From: Deltaproteobacteria bacterium
GTDB lineage: Bacteria; Desulfobacterota; Binatia; Binatales; Binataceae
DNA length: 32,721 nucleotides
Direction of reading: 5' to 3'
Assembly (NCBI GenBank): GCA_003135855.1
Contig: PNBD01000108.1
Span: 18,867 to 51,587, forward strand
In this document: piece by piece, positions 1 to 9,732 of the stretch
Position numbering within the stretch: position 1 is the first letter of the stretch
How the letters are laid out: every line of letters starts with the position of its first letter
The notes under the pieces: model-generated
Databases searched by the model: none
What the model was told of the DNA's origin: nothing
Seen by the model: the letters and a program-made list of their open reading frames with translations, nothing else
Made by a program: the position numbers and the translations under genes

Positions 1-278
1 GTTGCGATGCCGGCGCGCCGGATGTTTGCGCCGGTCATCATCGCGACCGCAGTTCGCGGGTCACGCCCGAGCTCGCGGACCACGCGCGTCAGATATCTAC
101 GGGGCGCATCGGTCGCGGCGCGATCGTTCTCCTGCACCTGATGATTGACCAGATAATCCGCGCGCGCGAAACCGCCACCGAGCGAGGCCCAACTCAGCAC
201 CCGATATCGTGAAGGCAGGCTGATCGTGAGCGTGCGCCCGCGGACTTCGGTTCGCCAGTCTGCAGCGCTTTTCAACAC
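1..278 (-). CDS. cbiZ: Adenosylcobinamide amidohydrolase (CbiZ), 3' part cut off by window edge
   Basis: CbiZ hydrolyses the amide bond of adenosylcobinamide to give adenosylcobyric acid, so that imported cobinamide or pseudo-cobamides can be rebuilt with another lower ligand. About 92 residues are visible. The family signature is clear: 'LSWASLGGGFARADYLVNHQV' split as LSWASLGGGFAR and ADYLVNHQV, followed by a segment ending in 'RTAVAMMTGANI'. The likely start is GTG at 278, only four bases after the bluB stop codon (283-285), so the two genes are almost certainly co-transcribed and perhaps translationally coupled. No ATG is available in frame nearby. The gene runs off the left edge, so completeness cannot be judged. 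CbiZ is known from archaea and a scattered set of bacteria and is often transferred. Family call from recalled motif, good but not proven. Confidence 0.8.
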   Translation of the reverse strand, partial: MLKSAADWRTEVRGRTLTISLPSRYRVLSWASLGGGFARADYLVNHQVQENDRAATDAPRRYLTRVVRELGRDPRTAVAMMTGANIRRAGIA

Positions 279-282
279 AACT

Positions 283-1080
283 TCAGTCGCGCGAAGGCGG
301 TTCGTCGATGGAGTCGGCGGGAAAAATCGCGCGCCAGATCGACGGATCATCGATCGTTGACTTGAGATCGTGAGCCGCCGTCTTCAGCGGATCAGTACTT
401 TTCCTGCCGTTCCACGAATCGAAATGAATCAGTGTTCGCGGCGGCAACCGGCTCGCCCATTCCGCAGTCGCGAGTATCGGGCGGTCGGGAAACTCGCTGA
501 CGTAGCCGATGCAGAGATAGGCGACTGGAATGACATCGCCGGGAATTCCGAATATCTCCGCGAGCGCGTCGTTGCGCAGGATGCTGACCCATCCGACGCC
601 GATTCCTTCGACGCGCGCGGCGAGCCACAGGTTCTCGACCGCCAGGCACGCCGAATAAATCTCGACTTCGCGAATGCTGGTCTTGCCGAGTACGCCGGGT
701 CCGAAGCGATCGGGCTTGCAGGTAACGATCACGTTCAGCGGCGCTTCGAGAATTCCTTCGAGCTTGAGCGACAGAAACTTTTTGCGGCGAGCGCCGGTGA
801 ACTGCGCGGCATTTTTCGCTCGCTCGGCTTCAAAGATTTCCTTGACGCGGCGGCGACGCTCGGGGTCGCGCACGATAATGAAATCCCACGGCTGCGTGAA
901 CCCGACGCTGGCCGCGTGATGCGCCGCGATCAGAATGCGGGCGAGGACTTCATCGGGGATCGGGTCGGGCGTGAATTGGCGAATATCGCGCCGGCGGAAA
1001 ATCGCCTCGTACAATCCACGCTTGAGCGCATTGCTGAAGGCGTTGCGATCGCGCCGCGCTCGGGGACCGGACGACTTCAT
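283..1080 (-). CDS. bluB: 5,6-dimethylbenzimidazole synthase (BluB)
   Basis: BluB is a nitroreductase-fold flavoenzyme that cannibalises reduced FMN with O2 to make 5,6-dimethylbenzimidazole, the lower ligand of vitamin B12. The 265-residue protein shows the BluB version of the fold rather than a generic nitroreductase: 'RRRDIRQFTPDPIPDEVLAR' near residue 30, 'HHAASVGFTQPWDFI', the lid segment 'FLSLKLEGILEAPLNVIVTC', and 'ENLWLAARVEGIGVGWVSIL'. The C-terminal tail of about 40 residues (WNGRK onward) is longer than in many BluBs. ATG at 1080 is preferred over the TTG just upstream. The next gene is cbiZ, which starts four bases after the stop; this supports a role in cobamide remodelling. It lies 78 bp behind tpx and may share its transcript. 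No cobalamin riboswitch is visible in that gap. Confidence 0.9.
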   Translation of the reverse strand: MKSSGPRARRDRNAFSNALKRGLYEAIFRRRDIRQFTPDPIPDEVLARILIAAHHAASVGFTQPWDFIIVRDPERRRRVKEIFEAERAKNAAQFTGARRKKFLSLKLEGILEAPLNVIVTCKPDRFGPGVLGKTSIREVEIYSACLAVENLWLAARVEGIGVGWVSILRNDALAEIFGIPGDVIPVAYLCIGYVSEFPDRPILATAEWASRLPPRTLIHFDSWNGRKSTDPLKTAAHDLKSTIDDPSIWRAIFPADSIDEPPSRD

Positions 1081-1114
1081 CAAATTTGTCGTGGTAAAAC
1101 CGCGTCAAAGAGAT

Positions 1115-1141
1115 GGGCGAGCCGCATCATACGGCCCGCCC
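1115..1141 (-). terminator. Hairpin downstream of tpx, weak terminator candidate
   Basis: Between tpx and bluB the sequence gggcgagcc (1115-1123) and ggcccgccc (1133-1141) can pair over 9 bp with one G.U, around a 9-nt loop. No proper U-tract follows on the minus strand (only TCTCTTTG), so it may be an attenuator or a stability hairpin instead of a terminator. Confidence 0.3.
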
Positions 1142-1158
1142 GTCCTATTGATTCCGAC

Positions 1159-1683
1159 TCAGGCCGCTGAGGCCTTCTTTGCTGCTTCGAGCGCCGCTTC
1201 GTAATTTGGCTGGTTGGCGACTTCCTTGACGTACTCGACGTAGGTGACGTTGTCGTTCTTGTCCACGACGAATACGCAGCGCGCGAGCAGGTGCAGTTCC
1301 TTGATCAGCGCGCCGTAGTTGGTGCCGAAATTCGCGCTGCGCCAATCGCTGAGCGTGGTGACTTTATCGACGCCCGCGGCACCGCACCATCGCGCCTGCG
1401 CAAACGGCAGGTCCATCGAGACGCTCAAGATCTCGATGTCGCCCGGCAGCTTCGACGCTTCCTCGTTGAAGCGGCGCGTCTCGGCGTCGCAAACCGGCGT
1501 ATCGAGCGACGGTATCGTCGTGATGACTTTGACCTTGCCTTTGAACTGGTCGAGCGTCGCTGGTTGCAGGCCCTTGCCGACCACGTTGAAGTTCGGGGCC
1601 TTCTGGCCGACCTTGATCTCCGGACCAACGAGCGTCATCGGGGTGCCGCGCATCGTAACGGCGCCTTTACGTTCTTCCGCCAT
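1159..1683 (-). CDS. tpx: Thiol peroxidase Tpx (atypical 2-Cys peroxiredoxin)
   Basis: Tpx reduces hydrogen and alkyl peroxides with electrons from thioredoxin. The 174-residue protein has the family layout. The peroxidatic Cys is C65 in 'PSLDTPVCDAETRRFNEEA'. The resolving Cys is C100 in 'LPFAQARWCGAAG', spaced as in E. coli Tpx (C61/C95). A further Cys (C136, 'LLARCVFVVD') lies in the usual C-terminal strand. The start is well fixed: AAGGAGAT lies seven bases before ATG 1683. The protein is cytosolic with no signal peptide. The upstream 220 bp (1684-1903) has no gene and presumably holds its promoter; I see no convincing -35/-10 pair. Confidence 0.96.
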   Translation of the reverse strand: MAEERKGAVTMRGTPMTLVGPEIKVGQKAPNFNVVGKGLQPATLDQFKGKVKVITTIPSLDTPVCDAETRRFNEEASKLPGDIEILSVSMDLPFAQARWCGAAGVDKVTTLSDWRSANFGTNYGALIKELHLLARCVFVVDKNDNVTYVEYVKEVANQPNYEAALEAAKKASAA

Positions 1684-1903
1684 GATTCTTATCTCCTTCG
1701 TGATGAATAGGGACTCGAGCTAGCCGACATTAGCCGCGTGGACGGTTTCCGTAAACACGCGAAACGATCCTTGCAACTTCACATTCCTTTCGTCGGCAAA
1801 CTGCGATTCTGACACCATCCGCGCCGGAACGCGAAGGCGGAAAGATCCCGGGCAGGATGCGGCTCGTTCGCATCCGCAATTCGATCGCGATTGTCGGTGA
1901 AAC

Positions 1904-2296
1904 TCAGACCGCCCGGATCAGCAGTGCGCCCAATCCCCCGAGCACGAGAATGGTGTTGATGGCGAAGGTCGCGATTGCGCCCGGTGCGCGTTTTTCTGGA
2001 GCGTTCAAGTAGCCGTTGGCGTAGAGAACGCGTCCGAGCAAGAACAGCACTCCGAGCGCCACGCCAATTTGATAGTTAACGCTCAAGGAAAAAATCCAGA
2101 CGGCCGGAATGAAAACGATCAGCGCCTCGAGCGTGTTTTGATGCACGCGGAAGTAGCGCTCGAACTCCGGATTGCCAGTCGTGGCCGGCGCCTCGACCTT
2201 GTACTTCAAGCGTGCGCGGCCAACCATCGCGCCCAACACGGAATACTCGATCAAGGCAAGGATCGTCACGATTTCGAGTCCCGCGTAGCTCATCAT
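1904..2296 (-). CDS. MAPEG-family integral membrane protein
   Basis: This 130-residue protein has four predicted membrane helices (about residues 5-25, 57-78, 80-95, 107-128) and the MAPEG signature 'NPEFERYFRVHQNTLEAL', in which the Arg/His/Asn/Glu residues contribute to the glutathione site of the eukaryotic relatives. MAPEG proteins include microsomal glutathione transferases, FLAP and many bacterial homologues of unknown substrate. Two adjacent ATG codons (2296 and 2293) are possible starts. It is 143 bp downstream of the selenoprotein operon on the same strand. The presence of a soluble GST-like protein in that operon makes a shared thiol-dependent detoxification theme possible, but that is inference. 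Confidence 0.88.
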   Translation of the reverse strand: MMSYAGLEIVTILALIEYSVLGAMVGRARLKYKVEAPATTGNPEFERYFRVHQNTLEALIVFIPAVWIFSLSVNYQIGVALGVLFLLGRVLYANGYLNAPEKRAPGAIATFAINTILVLGGLGALLIRAV

Positions 2297-2439
2297 ACCT
2301 GCACCCCCGTGCTCGTTGTTCGCCGCATGACCGCGTTAGTTGGGATGAACCTACTCGCGCCAAGGCTAAAGAGCGAGATCCCTCTGCCGGCTGCTAGAGC
2401 AGCGGGGCAACGGGCTGTTGAACAACCGTCTGAGTCTGG

Positions 2440-3288
2440 CTATGCGCGCGAATACTTGGCGATCCGCTCGGCTTCGAGCGTGTCGGCCAGTTCGCGCTGC
2501 GGGCGCTCCGGCATCCAGCCCTTAGTGTAGTCGCGATTCTCCCAGGCGCGATCATTGGCGTCCCAAACATAGGGGAGTTCGACGATTGTTCCGGGCACAG
2601 TGATCGTGTCGAACGCGCGCATCGCGTCGGTGACGATCTGACGCTGCAACTCGGGCTGATTCGGCTTGCCGGTCTGATGCCCCAGCGGAAAATTGACGAA
2701 CACCGCGCGCGGCGCCTTGACCGATTGCGTGATATCAAGCGCCGAGGTCATGCACAGTGACGGAATTCCTGCCTCTTCCGCCGCGCGCGCGATCAGTCCA
2801 ACGGACTGATGACACACGGGTCAGGCGGGGACCAGAAAAAAGGCGTCGGCGTGCGCGCGCTTCAACTCGTCGACGATTTGCGGCGCCAGCTCGTCGCGAA
2901 CTTTTCGCGTGGAATAGATTCCACCCATGAAGCTGAACACGGGATCGGTAAGCTCCCCGATCACTCCGGCTGATTCGAGCTCGCGGAGGCGTTCCAGGGG
3001 AAACACGCAGTTGGGATCCTGCTCGGCGTCGTGAGTCGGATAGCCGAAATGCCAGACGTTGAGTTCATCGCGGCGCGCATTTTTAGGGATCCGGCGATAG
3101 CTCGAGTCCTCGCGATGGAAGCGCGGCTGATCGCGATACATCAGGCCCCCGGAACTGATCATCGCGACTCTGCACTCCGCGATTGGCGTCTTCAGCGGCG
3201 TGAATGGCGCCGTCTCGTTCACGACCCATCGATAGGGAGTGAAGTCGCTGTACAGATCGCGCGTTCGTGGAATGTAGTCGACTGGCAT
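2440..3288 (-). CDS. GrdB-family selenoprotein with in-frame UGA (Sec156), UxxC motif
   Basis: Two reading frames that a simple caller would split (3288-2821 and the segment down to 2440) are one 282-codon gene, in phase through a TGA at 2821-2823. Around it the protein reads 'FFLVPA-U-PVCHQSVGLIAR', a U-x-x-C redox motif; Cys-containing relatives as I recall them read CPVC here. Conservation continues on both sides: 'HFGYPTHDAEQDPNCVFPL' and 'FSFMGGIYSTRK' before, 'AGIPSLCMTSALD' and 'VFVNFPLGHQTGKPNQPE' after. These are marks of the glycine/sarcosine/betaine/D-proline reductase selenoprotein B superfamily (GRDB, PF07355). A SECIS-like hairpin follows the TGA. Classical GrdB is larger and works in a clostridial reductase complex with GrdA/GrdC; no such partners are here, so the substrate is unknown. 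It is the last gene of the SDR-LLM-GST operon, 36 bp after the GST stop, with an RBS (AGAAGGTG) before ATG 3288. Confidence 0.9.
2787..2815 (-). promoter_or_regulatory. Bacterial SECIS hairpin just after the UGA codon
   Basis: On the mRNA, AUCAGUCC (2810-2803) pairs perfectly with GGACUGAU (2799-2792), giving an 8-bp upper stem around the triloop GUU. The loop starts 18 nt after the UGA and its first base is G, then U. Both agree with the described bacterial SECIS rules (loop 16-37 nt from UGA, conserved G among the first two loop bases, stem 4-16 bp). Below a C-C mismatch a further GUGU/GCGC helix (2815-2812 with 2790-2787) can form. This element would bind SelB and recode UGA. Confidence 0.85.
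2821..2823 (-). other. Predicted selenocysteine (UGA) codon
   Basis: TGA on the minus strand, in phase with conserved protein sequence on both sides. It falls at the position where homologues carry the first Cys of a CxxC motif. Support comes from the SECIS hairpin and from selC in the same window. Confidence 0.87.
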
Positions 3289-3324
3289 CGTTCACCTTCT
3301 CCCGATAGCCGCGCTCGATTTCGC

Positions 3325-4095
3325 TCAGCACGCATCCGGCGGGAACATCATCTTATCCGCTCTGAACTCCCGCATCACAAGATCAATAAAGCCTTTGCGC
3401 ACCGGCCACTCAAGCCGCGCATCGCGCCAATGGATCTTGCCGTCGGGGCCTTCGAGCTCGCTCGCGATGTCGTGAACTTTGGCCAGCGCCCGCTTGAGAC
3501 GCTGGTTGTCGGCGGCGACCGCGGCAACCTGGCGCATCCGCTGAACCCACGCGCCGAGATGCGGATAGCGATCCATCGCGATGTTCATCGCCGGCGCCGA
3601 CGGCACATAACAGATCGCGGACAGATCGGCGATGCTGATCGTGTCGAAGAAGAACTGTCGCTCGCCGAGTGCGGATTCCAATCGCGCGAGCAGTTGTGCG
3701 AATTCGTCGCGCGCCGCTCGCGCCATCGCATCGGCTTCGGGCGAATCCTTGCGCAACTGCGACATCCAGTATCCATAGCTGACTGCGTCGAATCCGCGGT
3801 CGCAAAGTTCCTCGATCGAGCGCATCTCGGCGCGCGCAAATGGATCCTTGGGAAACAGCGGCGGCGTCGGGAACGCATCTTCGAGGTACTCGCAGATGAT
3901 CGTCGAGTCTGAAATCGTGCGCCCGTCGTCGAGCACCAGGACCGGCACTTCGGCGCGCTCGCTGGCCGCCCGCAAGTCTTCTTTTCGGTCGAGCGAGTAG
4001 CATCGTTCGATCGGTTCGAACTCGACGCCCTTGAACTCGAGCGCCATTTGGGCCTTGCGCGCGTAGGGGCTGGTTGCATAGGTGAATAACTTCAT
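3325..4095 (-). CDS. Glutathione S-transferase-like protein
   Basis: This 256-residue protein has an N-terminal thioredoxin-fold GST domain: 'LFTYATSPYARKAQMALEFK' at the start, the cis-Pro region 'AEVPVLVLDDG', and the gamma-Glu binding stretch 'ISDSTIICEYLEDAFP'. An all-helical C-terminal domain follows, with 'ISIADLSAICYVPSAP', the usual N-capping region, and an extra 40-residue C-terminal tail. GSTs conjugate or reduce electrophiles with glutathione; many bacterial members act in ring cleavage or dehalogenation. The start is ATG 4095 with CCGGAG about nine bases upstream; it follows the luciferase-like gene by 17 bp. Its place between a flavin oxidoreductase and a selenoprotein suggests it handles a thiol adduct in the same pathway (inference). 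Confidence 0.9.
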   Translation of the reverse strand: MKLFTYATSPYARKAQMALEFKGVEFEPIERCYSLDRKEDLRAASERAEVPVLVLDDGRTISDSTIICEYLEDAFPTPPLFPKDPFARAEMRSIEELCDRGFDAVSYGYWMSQLRKDSPEADAMARAARDEFAQLLARLESALGERQFFFDTISIADLSAICYVPSAPAMNIAMDRYPHLGAWVQRMRQVAAVAADNQRLKRALAKVHDIASELEGPDGKIHWRDARLEWPVRKGFIDLVMREFRADKMMFPPDAC

Positions 4096-4112
4096 CGCCG
4101 TAAACTCCGGGG

Positions 4113-5123
4113 CTACCTGAGATGAGGCAGCACGTCGTTGCCGAATCGATCGAGTGAGCGGCGCGCTTTGGCGGGATCGAGTCCCGGCAGTTGCGTCACC
4201 ACGATTAATTCGGTGAAGGGCGTTGCGTCGAGGATCCCGTTGAGCTTGTCGCGAACTTCGGCGGCGGTTCCGAGCACGCTGGTGCGCCGCAGTCGTTCGG
4301 GGTCGGGACGAATCAGCACTTTGCTCTGATCGGTGGTGCCGGCCGCGGCGGAAAGCCACTTGCCATACAATTCCGCCTGATACATCAGCGCGTCGCGCGT
4401 GTCGCGCCACGCCTCTTCTTCGCTGCCGGCGACGTACACCGCGCGGTTGCCGACGATACTGTAGTTCGACGGATCCTTGCCGGCCGCTTTGAGCGCCTCG
4501 GTGTAGATGCCGACTTCCTTGTGGCCGCCGACGCACGCGAACGACAGATCGAGATTGGCGGCGCGACGAATCGCCTTGGGTGCGCCCGCGCCCCACAATA
4601 GTTCTGGATAAGGCCGACTGACTGGCCGCGGCAGTACGCGCACGTCGCGAAACTTGAAATACTTGCCATCGAAACTGAAACGTTCTCCGGTCCACGCGCG
4701 CTTTAATATTTCGAGCGTCTCGAGCGTTCGGCCGAGCCGCTCTGCGCGCGCAACGCCGAAGCCTTCGAACTCTTCCGCGCGATAGCCCTGCCCGATTCCA
4801 AGCCGGAAACGCCCGCCGGAGAGCACATCGACGAAGGCCACGTCTTCGGCGAGCTTCAACGGATGGAGGAACGGAGCGAGCAAAACGAACGTGCCGATCG
4901 TGACGCGCGTGGTTCGCGCGGCGATCGCGGCCGCAGCCGGCATCATCGAAGGCAGGTAACCGTCGTCGGTAAAGTGATGCTCCGTCAGCCAGATCGAATC
5001 GAAGCCCATCGCCTCGGCGGCCTGCACTTGCGAGAGACACTGGTGATAGAGCTCGCGAAACGAGATCGTCGAAGCCGGCGGATTGCGGAAGTCGAGCTGA
5101 TAGCCGATTTTTATCTTGCGCAT
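4113..5123 (-). CDS. Luciferase-like (LLM class) flavin- or F420-dependent oxidoreductase
   Basis: This is a 336-residue TIM-barrel protein of the bacterial luciferase family (PF00296). Visible marks are 'AEAMGFDSIWLTEHHF' near residue 40, 'RVTIGTFVLLAPFLHPLKLA', 'LSGGRFRLGIGQGYRAEEF' near residue 105, and the C-terminal 'ELIVVTQLPGLDPAKARRSL'. Members are monooxygenases using reduced FMN or F420-dependent dehydrogenases; sequence reading alone does not settle which. I take ATG 5123 (MRKIKIGYQ), not the upstream in-frame start at 5153, because the shorter form matches the family N-terminus. It starts four bases after the SDR stop, so the two are coupled. It is the second gene of the SDR-LLM-GST-selenoprotein operon. 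Confidence 0.92.
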   Translation of the reverse strand: MRKIKIGYQLDFRNPPASTISFRELYHQCLSQVQAAEAMGFDSIWLTEHHFTDDGYLPSMMPAAAAIAARTTRVTIGTFVLLAPFLHPLKLAEDVAFVDVLSGGRFRLGIGQGYRAEEFEGFGVARAERLGRTLETLEILKRAWTGERFSFDGKYFKFRDVRVLPRPVSRPYPELLWGAGAPKAIRRAANLDLSFACVGGHKEVGIYTEALKAAGKDPSNYSIVGNRAVYVAGSEEEAWRDTRDALMYQAELYGKWLSAAAGTTDQSKVLIRPDPERLRRTSVLGTAAEVRDKLNGILDATPFTELIVVTQLPGLDPAKARRSLDRFGNDVLPHLR

Positions 5124-5127
5124 GATG

Positions 5128-5907
5128 TCAGCGAGCGGCCAGACCGCCGTCAACGATCAGTTCGGTGCCGGTGATGTAGGACGCATCGTCGGACAGCAGG
5201 AACACGATCGCTTTCGCGATTTCCCACGGCGTGCCCTGGCGATGCATCGGGATTCCAGGCGCGACTCGCTCTTCGCGATCGCCGATCAGCCGCCGCACCA
5301 TCGACGAATCGATGAGCCCCGGCAGGATCGTGTTGACGCGAATATTGTCGCGCGCGTGAGAGACGGCCGCCGAACGCCCCAATCCGAGCAGAGCGGCCTT
5401 GGTCGCCTCGTAGGAAATTTGACGATTGCTCCTGAGCGCCGCCAACGACGATACGTTGACGATCGCGCCGCCGCCAGCTTTCGCGATCTCGGGGACCGCG
5501 TAGCGCATCATCAGGAAATGACTGCGGAGATTCACGGCGAGCATCGTGTCGAACTGCTCGGTGGTGGTCTTGAGCAGGCTTCCGCCGATGCCGATTCCGA
5601 CGTTATTGACCAGCAGATGGAGCGCGCCGAATGCTTTGATCGTCGCTTCGACCGCGCCGCTGCATCGATCCTCGATGCTGACGTCAGCCGCCACGGCCTC
5701 GGCCCGGCCGCCCTCTTCACGGATCGCGGCGGCGGTTTGTTGCGCAAGTTCCAGCGAACGATCGGCCACCATCACGGCGGCGCCTTCGCGCGCGCACATA
5801 ATCGCGGTGGCGCGTCCGTTGCCGATCGAAAGTTTCTCGCCTGCTTTGGCGGGACCGTCAGCGCCGCCTCCGACAATCAATGCGATCTTGCCCGCTAGTC
5901 GAGCCAT
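5128..5907 (-). CDS. Short-chain dehydrogenase/reductase (SDR)
   Basis: This 259-residue Rossmann protein of the classical SDR class carries the catalytic Ser-Tyr-Lys in 'VNVSSLAALRSNRQISYEAT' followed by KAAL, the NNVG motif ('LLVNNVGIG') and the C-terminal 'YITGTELIVDGG'. The cofactor loop is unusual: instead of a compact TGxxxGIG it reads 'GGGADGPAKAGEKLSIGNG', with extra residues inside the glycine-rich turn. It probably oxidises or reduces an alcohol or ketone with NAD(P)(H). ATG 5907 has a good RBS (GGAGG, seven bases away). It is the first gene of a four-gene minus-strand operon ending in the selenoprotein, so its promoter should lie in 5908-6060. Confidence 0.93.
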   Translation of the reverse strand: MARLAGKIALIVGGGADGPAKAGEKLSIGNGRATAIMCAREGAAVMVADRSLELAQQTAAAIREEGGRAEAVAADVSIEDRCSGAVEATIKAFGALHLLVNNVGIGIGGSLLKTTTEQFDTMLAVNLRSHFLMMRYAVPEIAKAGGGAIVNVSSLAALRSNRQISYEATKAALLGLGRSAAVSHARDNIRVNTILPGLIDSSMVRRLIGDREERVAPGIPMHRQGTPWEIAKAIVFLLSDDASYITGTELIVDGGLAAR

Positions 5908-6060
5908 GATGCGCCTCCTCGGGAAACTGGATGTCTCACTGATAACGCAATCGCTCGACAGTTGCACTAACCGTGAGGACGCGATGGCGCAACGTGCGCG
6001 CGGCTATTCTCTCTTGCCCGAGCCCTCGCCGATCTTCAGCGTGCTACATCACCGCCTAGC

Positions 6061-8698
<2,638 letters not shown>

Positions 8699-9142
8699 AT
8701 GGCGGATTTCGTAACACGCTGTCGCGAAAAGGGCCTCGCAGTCACGCCGCAGCGGGTCGCGATTCTCAAGGCGCTGCTCACATCCGGCGACCATCCCTCT
8801 GCCGAGGAAATCTATACCAAGGTGCGCGCTGAGCAGCCGATGATCTCGCTGGCCACGGTGCATCGCACACTTGAGACGCTGTGCGAAGCCGGCGAAGCCG
8901 GCAAGGTGACGCTGCTCCACGATGCCGCGCGCTACGACGGCAACACCGATTCTCATCATCACGTCGTGTGCATCCGATGCCACCGCGTGTGCGACCTGGA
9001 AGCGCCGCAGTTCGACCGGTTGTTCAAGGACGGGGCGACGCTGGGGGAGTTCGTGCTGCTGGATTGCTCGGTTGAGATCCGCGCACTGTGCAAGCGATGC
9101 CGCAAGGCCGCGGCCACCAGCATGCACCATCGGGATTCCTAA
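8699..9142 (+). CDS. Fur-family transcriptional regulator, probably PerR-like
   Basis: Fur-family metalloregulators repress iron-uptake or peroxide-stress genes. From ATG 8699 the protein has 147 residues: a winged-helix domain ('GLAVTPQRVAILKALL', 'ISLATVHRTLETLCEAG') and a dimerisation domain with the metal motifs 'HHHVVCIRCHRVCDL' and C-terminal 'ALCKRC', i.e. two CxxC pairs for the structural zinc. The frame is open upstream to 8516 (TTG) and includes another ATG at 8624, but the extension has no homology I recognise and the shorter form matches the family length. The RBS before 8699 is poor, which leaves the start uncertain. Position next to divergent katG argues for a PerR role in sensing peroxide; Fur or Zur roles are not excluded. 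Confidence 0.88.
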   Translation: MADFVTRCREKGLAVTPQRVAILKALLTSGDHPSAEEIYTKVRAEQPMISLATVHRTLETLCEAGEAGKVTLLHDAARYDGNTDSHHHVVCIRCHRVCDLEAPQFDRLFKDGATLGEFVLLDCSVEIRALCKRCRKAAATSMHHRDS

Positions 9143-9221
9143 TCTCGCCCAGTACGAACCTCAGTGTCGTTATCTAGCGTAGGCCCGGACGCCGCGCGGC
9201 GATCGCGGGGTGCGAGACTTA

Positions 9222-9644
9222 TTATTTCTTGCCCGGGCCTTCACCCGGCGGAGGCGCCGGCGCGTCGGTGGTGATCGCCTCGTCCTTGGCCATGCAGAAG
9301 CATCCGGGCCGAATCCATCCGACGCATCTGAAGTCTTTGGCAGCCTTTTGGTGACACGCCGGCTTTTTCAGCTCGGTATGCTGAAAGGTGCAGGTCTCAC
9401 CCTCTTCTTCGCATTCGCAGTTGTCGCAATCGTTTTTGGATTTGTTGACCGCCACTGCGAGCGCGTCGGGATAGGCAGTCTCGGCCTCCTTCTTCGTTTC
9501 GCCGATGCTCTTGGCTTCGACTTTCTTGAAATATCGATTGGGACATTTCGCGCCCGCGTGCGCCTGCGATGCGGTCATCGCGATCGACAGGAGCATCACT
9601 GCGATGGCGGCGATTCGGGTAGTCATCACGACCGTTCTTTTCAT
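9222..9644 (-). CDS. Secreted cysteine-rich protein, function unknown
   Basis: This 140-residue protein starts at ATG 9644 behind a strong RBS (AAAGGAGG, eight bases away). A clear signal peptide (residues about 7-30, hydrophobic IAAIAVMLLSIAM, cleavage after SQAHA) predicts export. The mature part is small and holds nine cysteines: one in 'GAKCPNRYF', four in 'CDNCECEEEGETC', then 'ACHQ', 'FRCVGW' and 'GCFCM', likely forming disulfides or binding a metal. A Pro-rich tail ends it. It converges with the Fur-type gene and is 88 bp downstream of the CBS-domain gene on the same strand. I do not recognise the family. Confidence 0.8.
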   Translation of the reverse strand: MKRTVVMTTRIAAIAVMLLSIAMTASQAHAGAKCPNRYFKKVEAKSIGETKKEAETAYPDALAVAVNKSKNDCDNCECEEEGETCTFQHTELKKPACHQKAAKDFRCVGWIRPGCFCMAKDEAITTDAPAPPPGEGPGKK

Positions 9645-9732
9645 CGAGCTTTCCTCCTTTGGGGGATCGCAGACGCAATAATCCCGTAATCGTTCCGCGT
9701 CAATGCGCCCGCCGGCGGGACGCGTCGCGGGA

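Noticed and set aside
1081-1158. Cobalamin riboswitch upstream of bluB
   Set aside because: Only 78 bp with a simple hairpin; no B12-box-like sequence and too short for the aptamer.
2390-2403. Hairpin GCTGC-TAGA-GCAGC after the selenoprotein gene as a terminator
   Set aside because: Only 5 bp of stem and no T-tract on the minus strand.
3031-3912. Plus-strand open frame opposite the selenoprotein and GST genes
   Set aside because: Arg/His-rich shadow antisense to well-supported genes, typical of high-G+C DNA.
3325-5040. Long minus-strand open frame of about 570 codons covering the GST and luciferase-like genes
   Set aside because: Its first half is an Arg-rich shadow of the luciferase-like gene in another phase; only the GST part from 4095 is real.
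9190-9201. Perfect palindrome CGCCGCGCGGCG between the Fur-type and Cys-rich genes
   Set aside because: Short G+C-only palindromes are expected by chance in this DNA and no T-tract follows.
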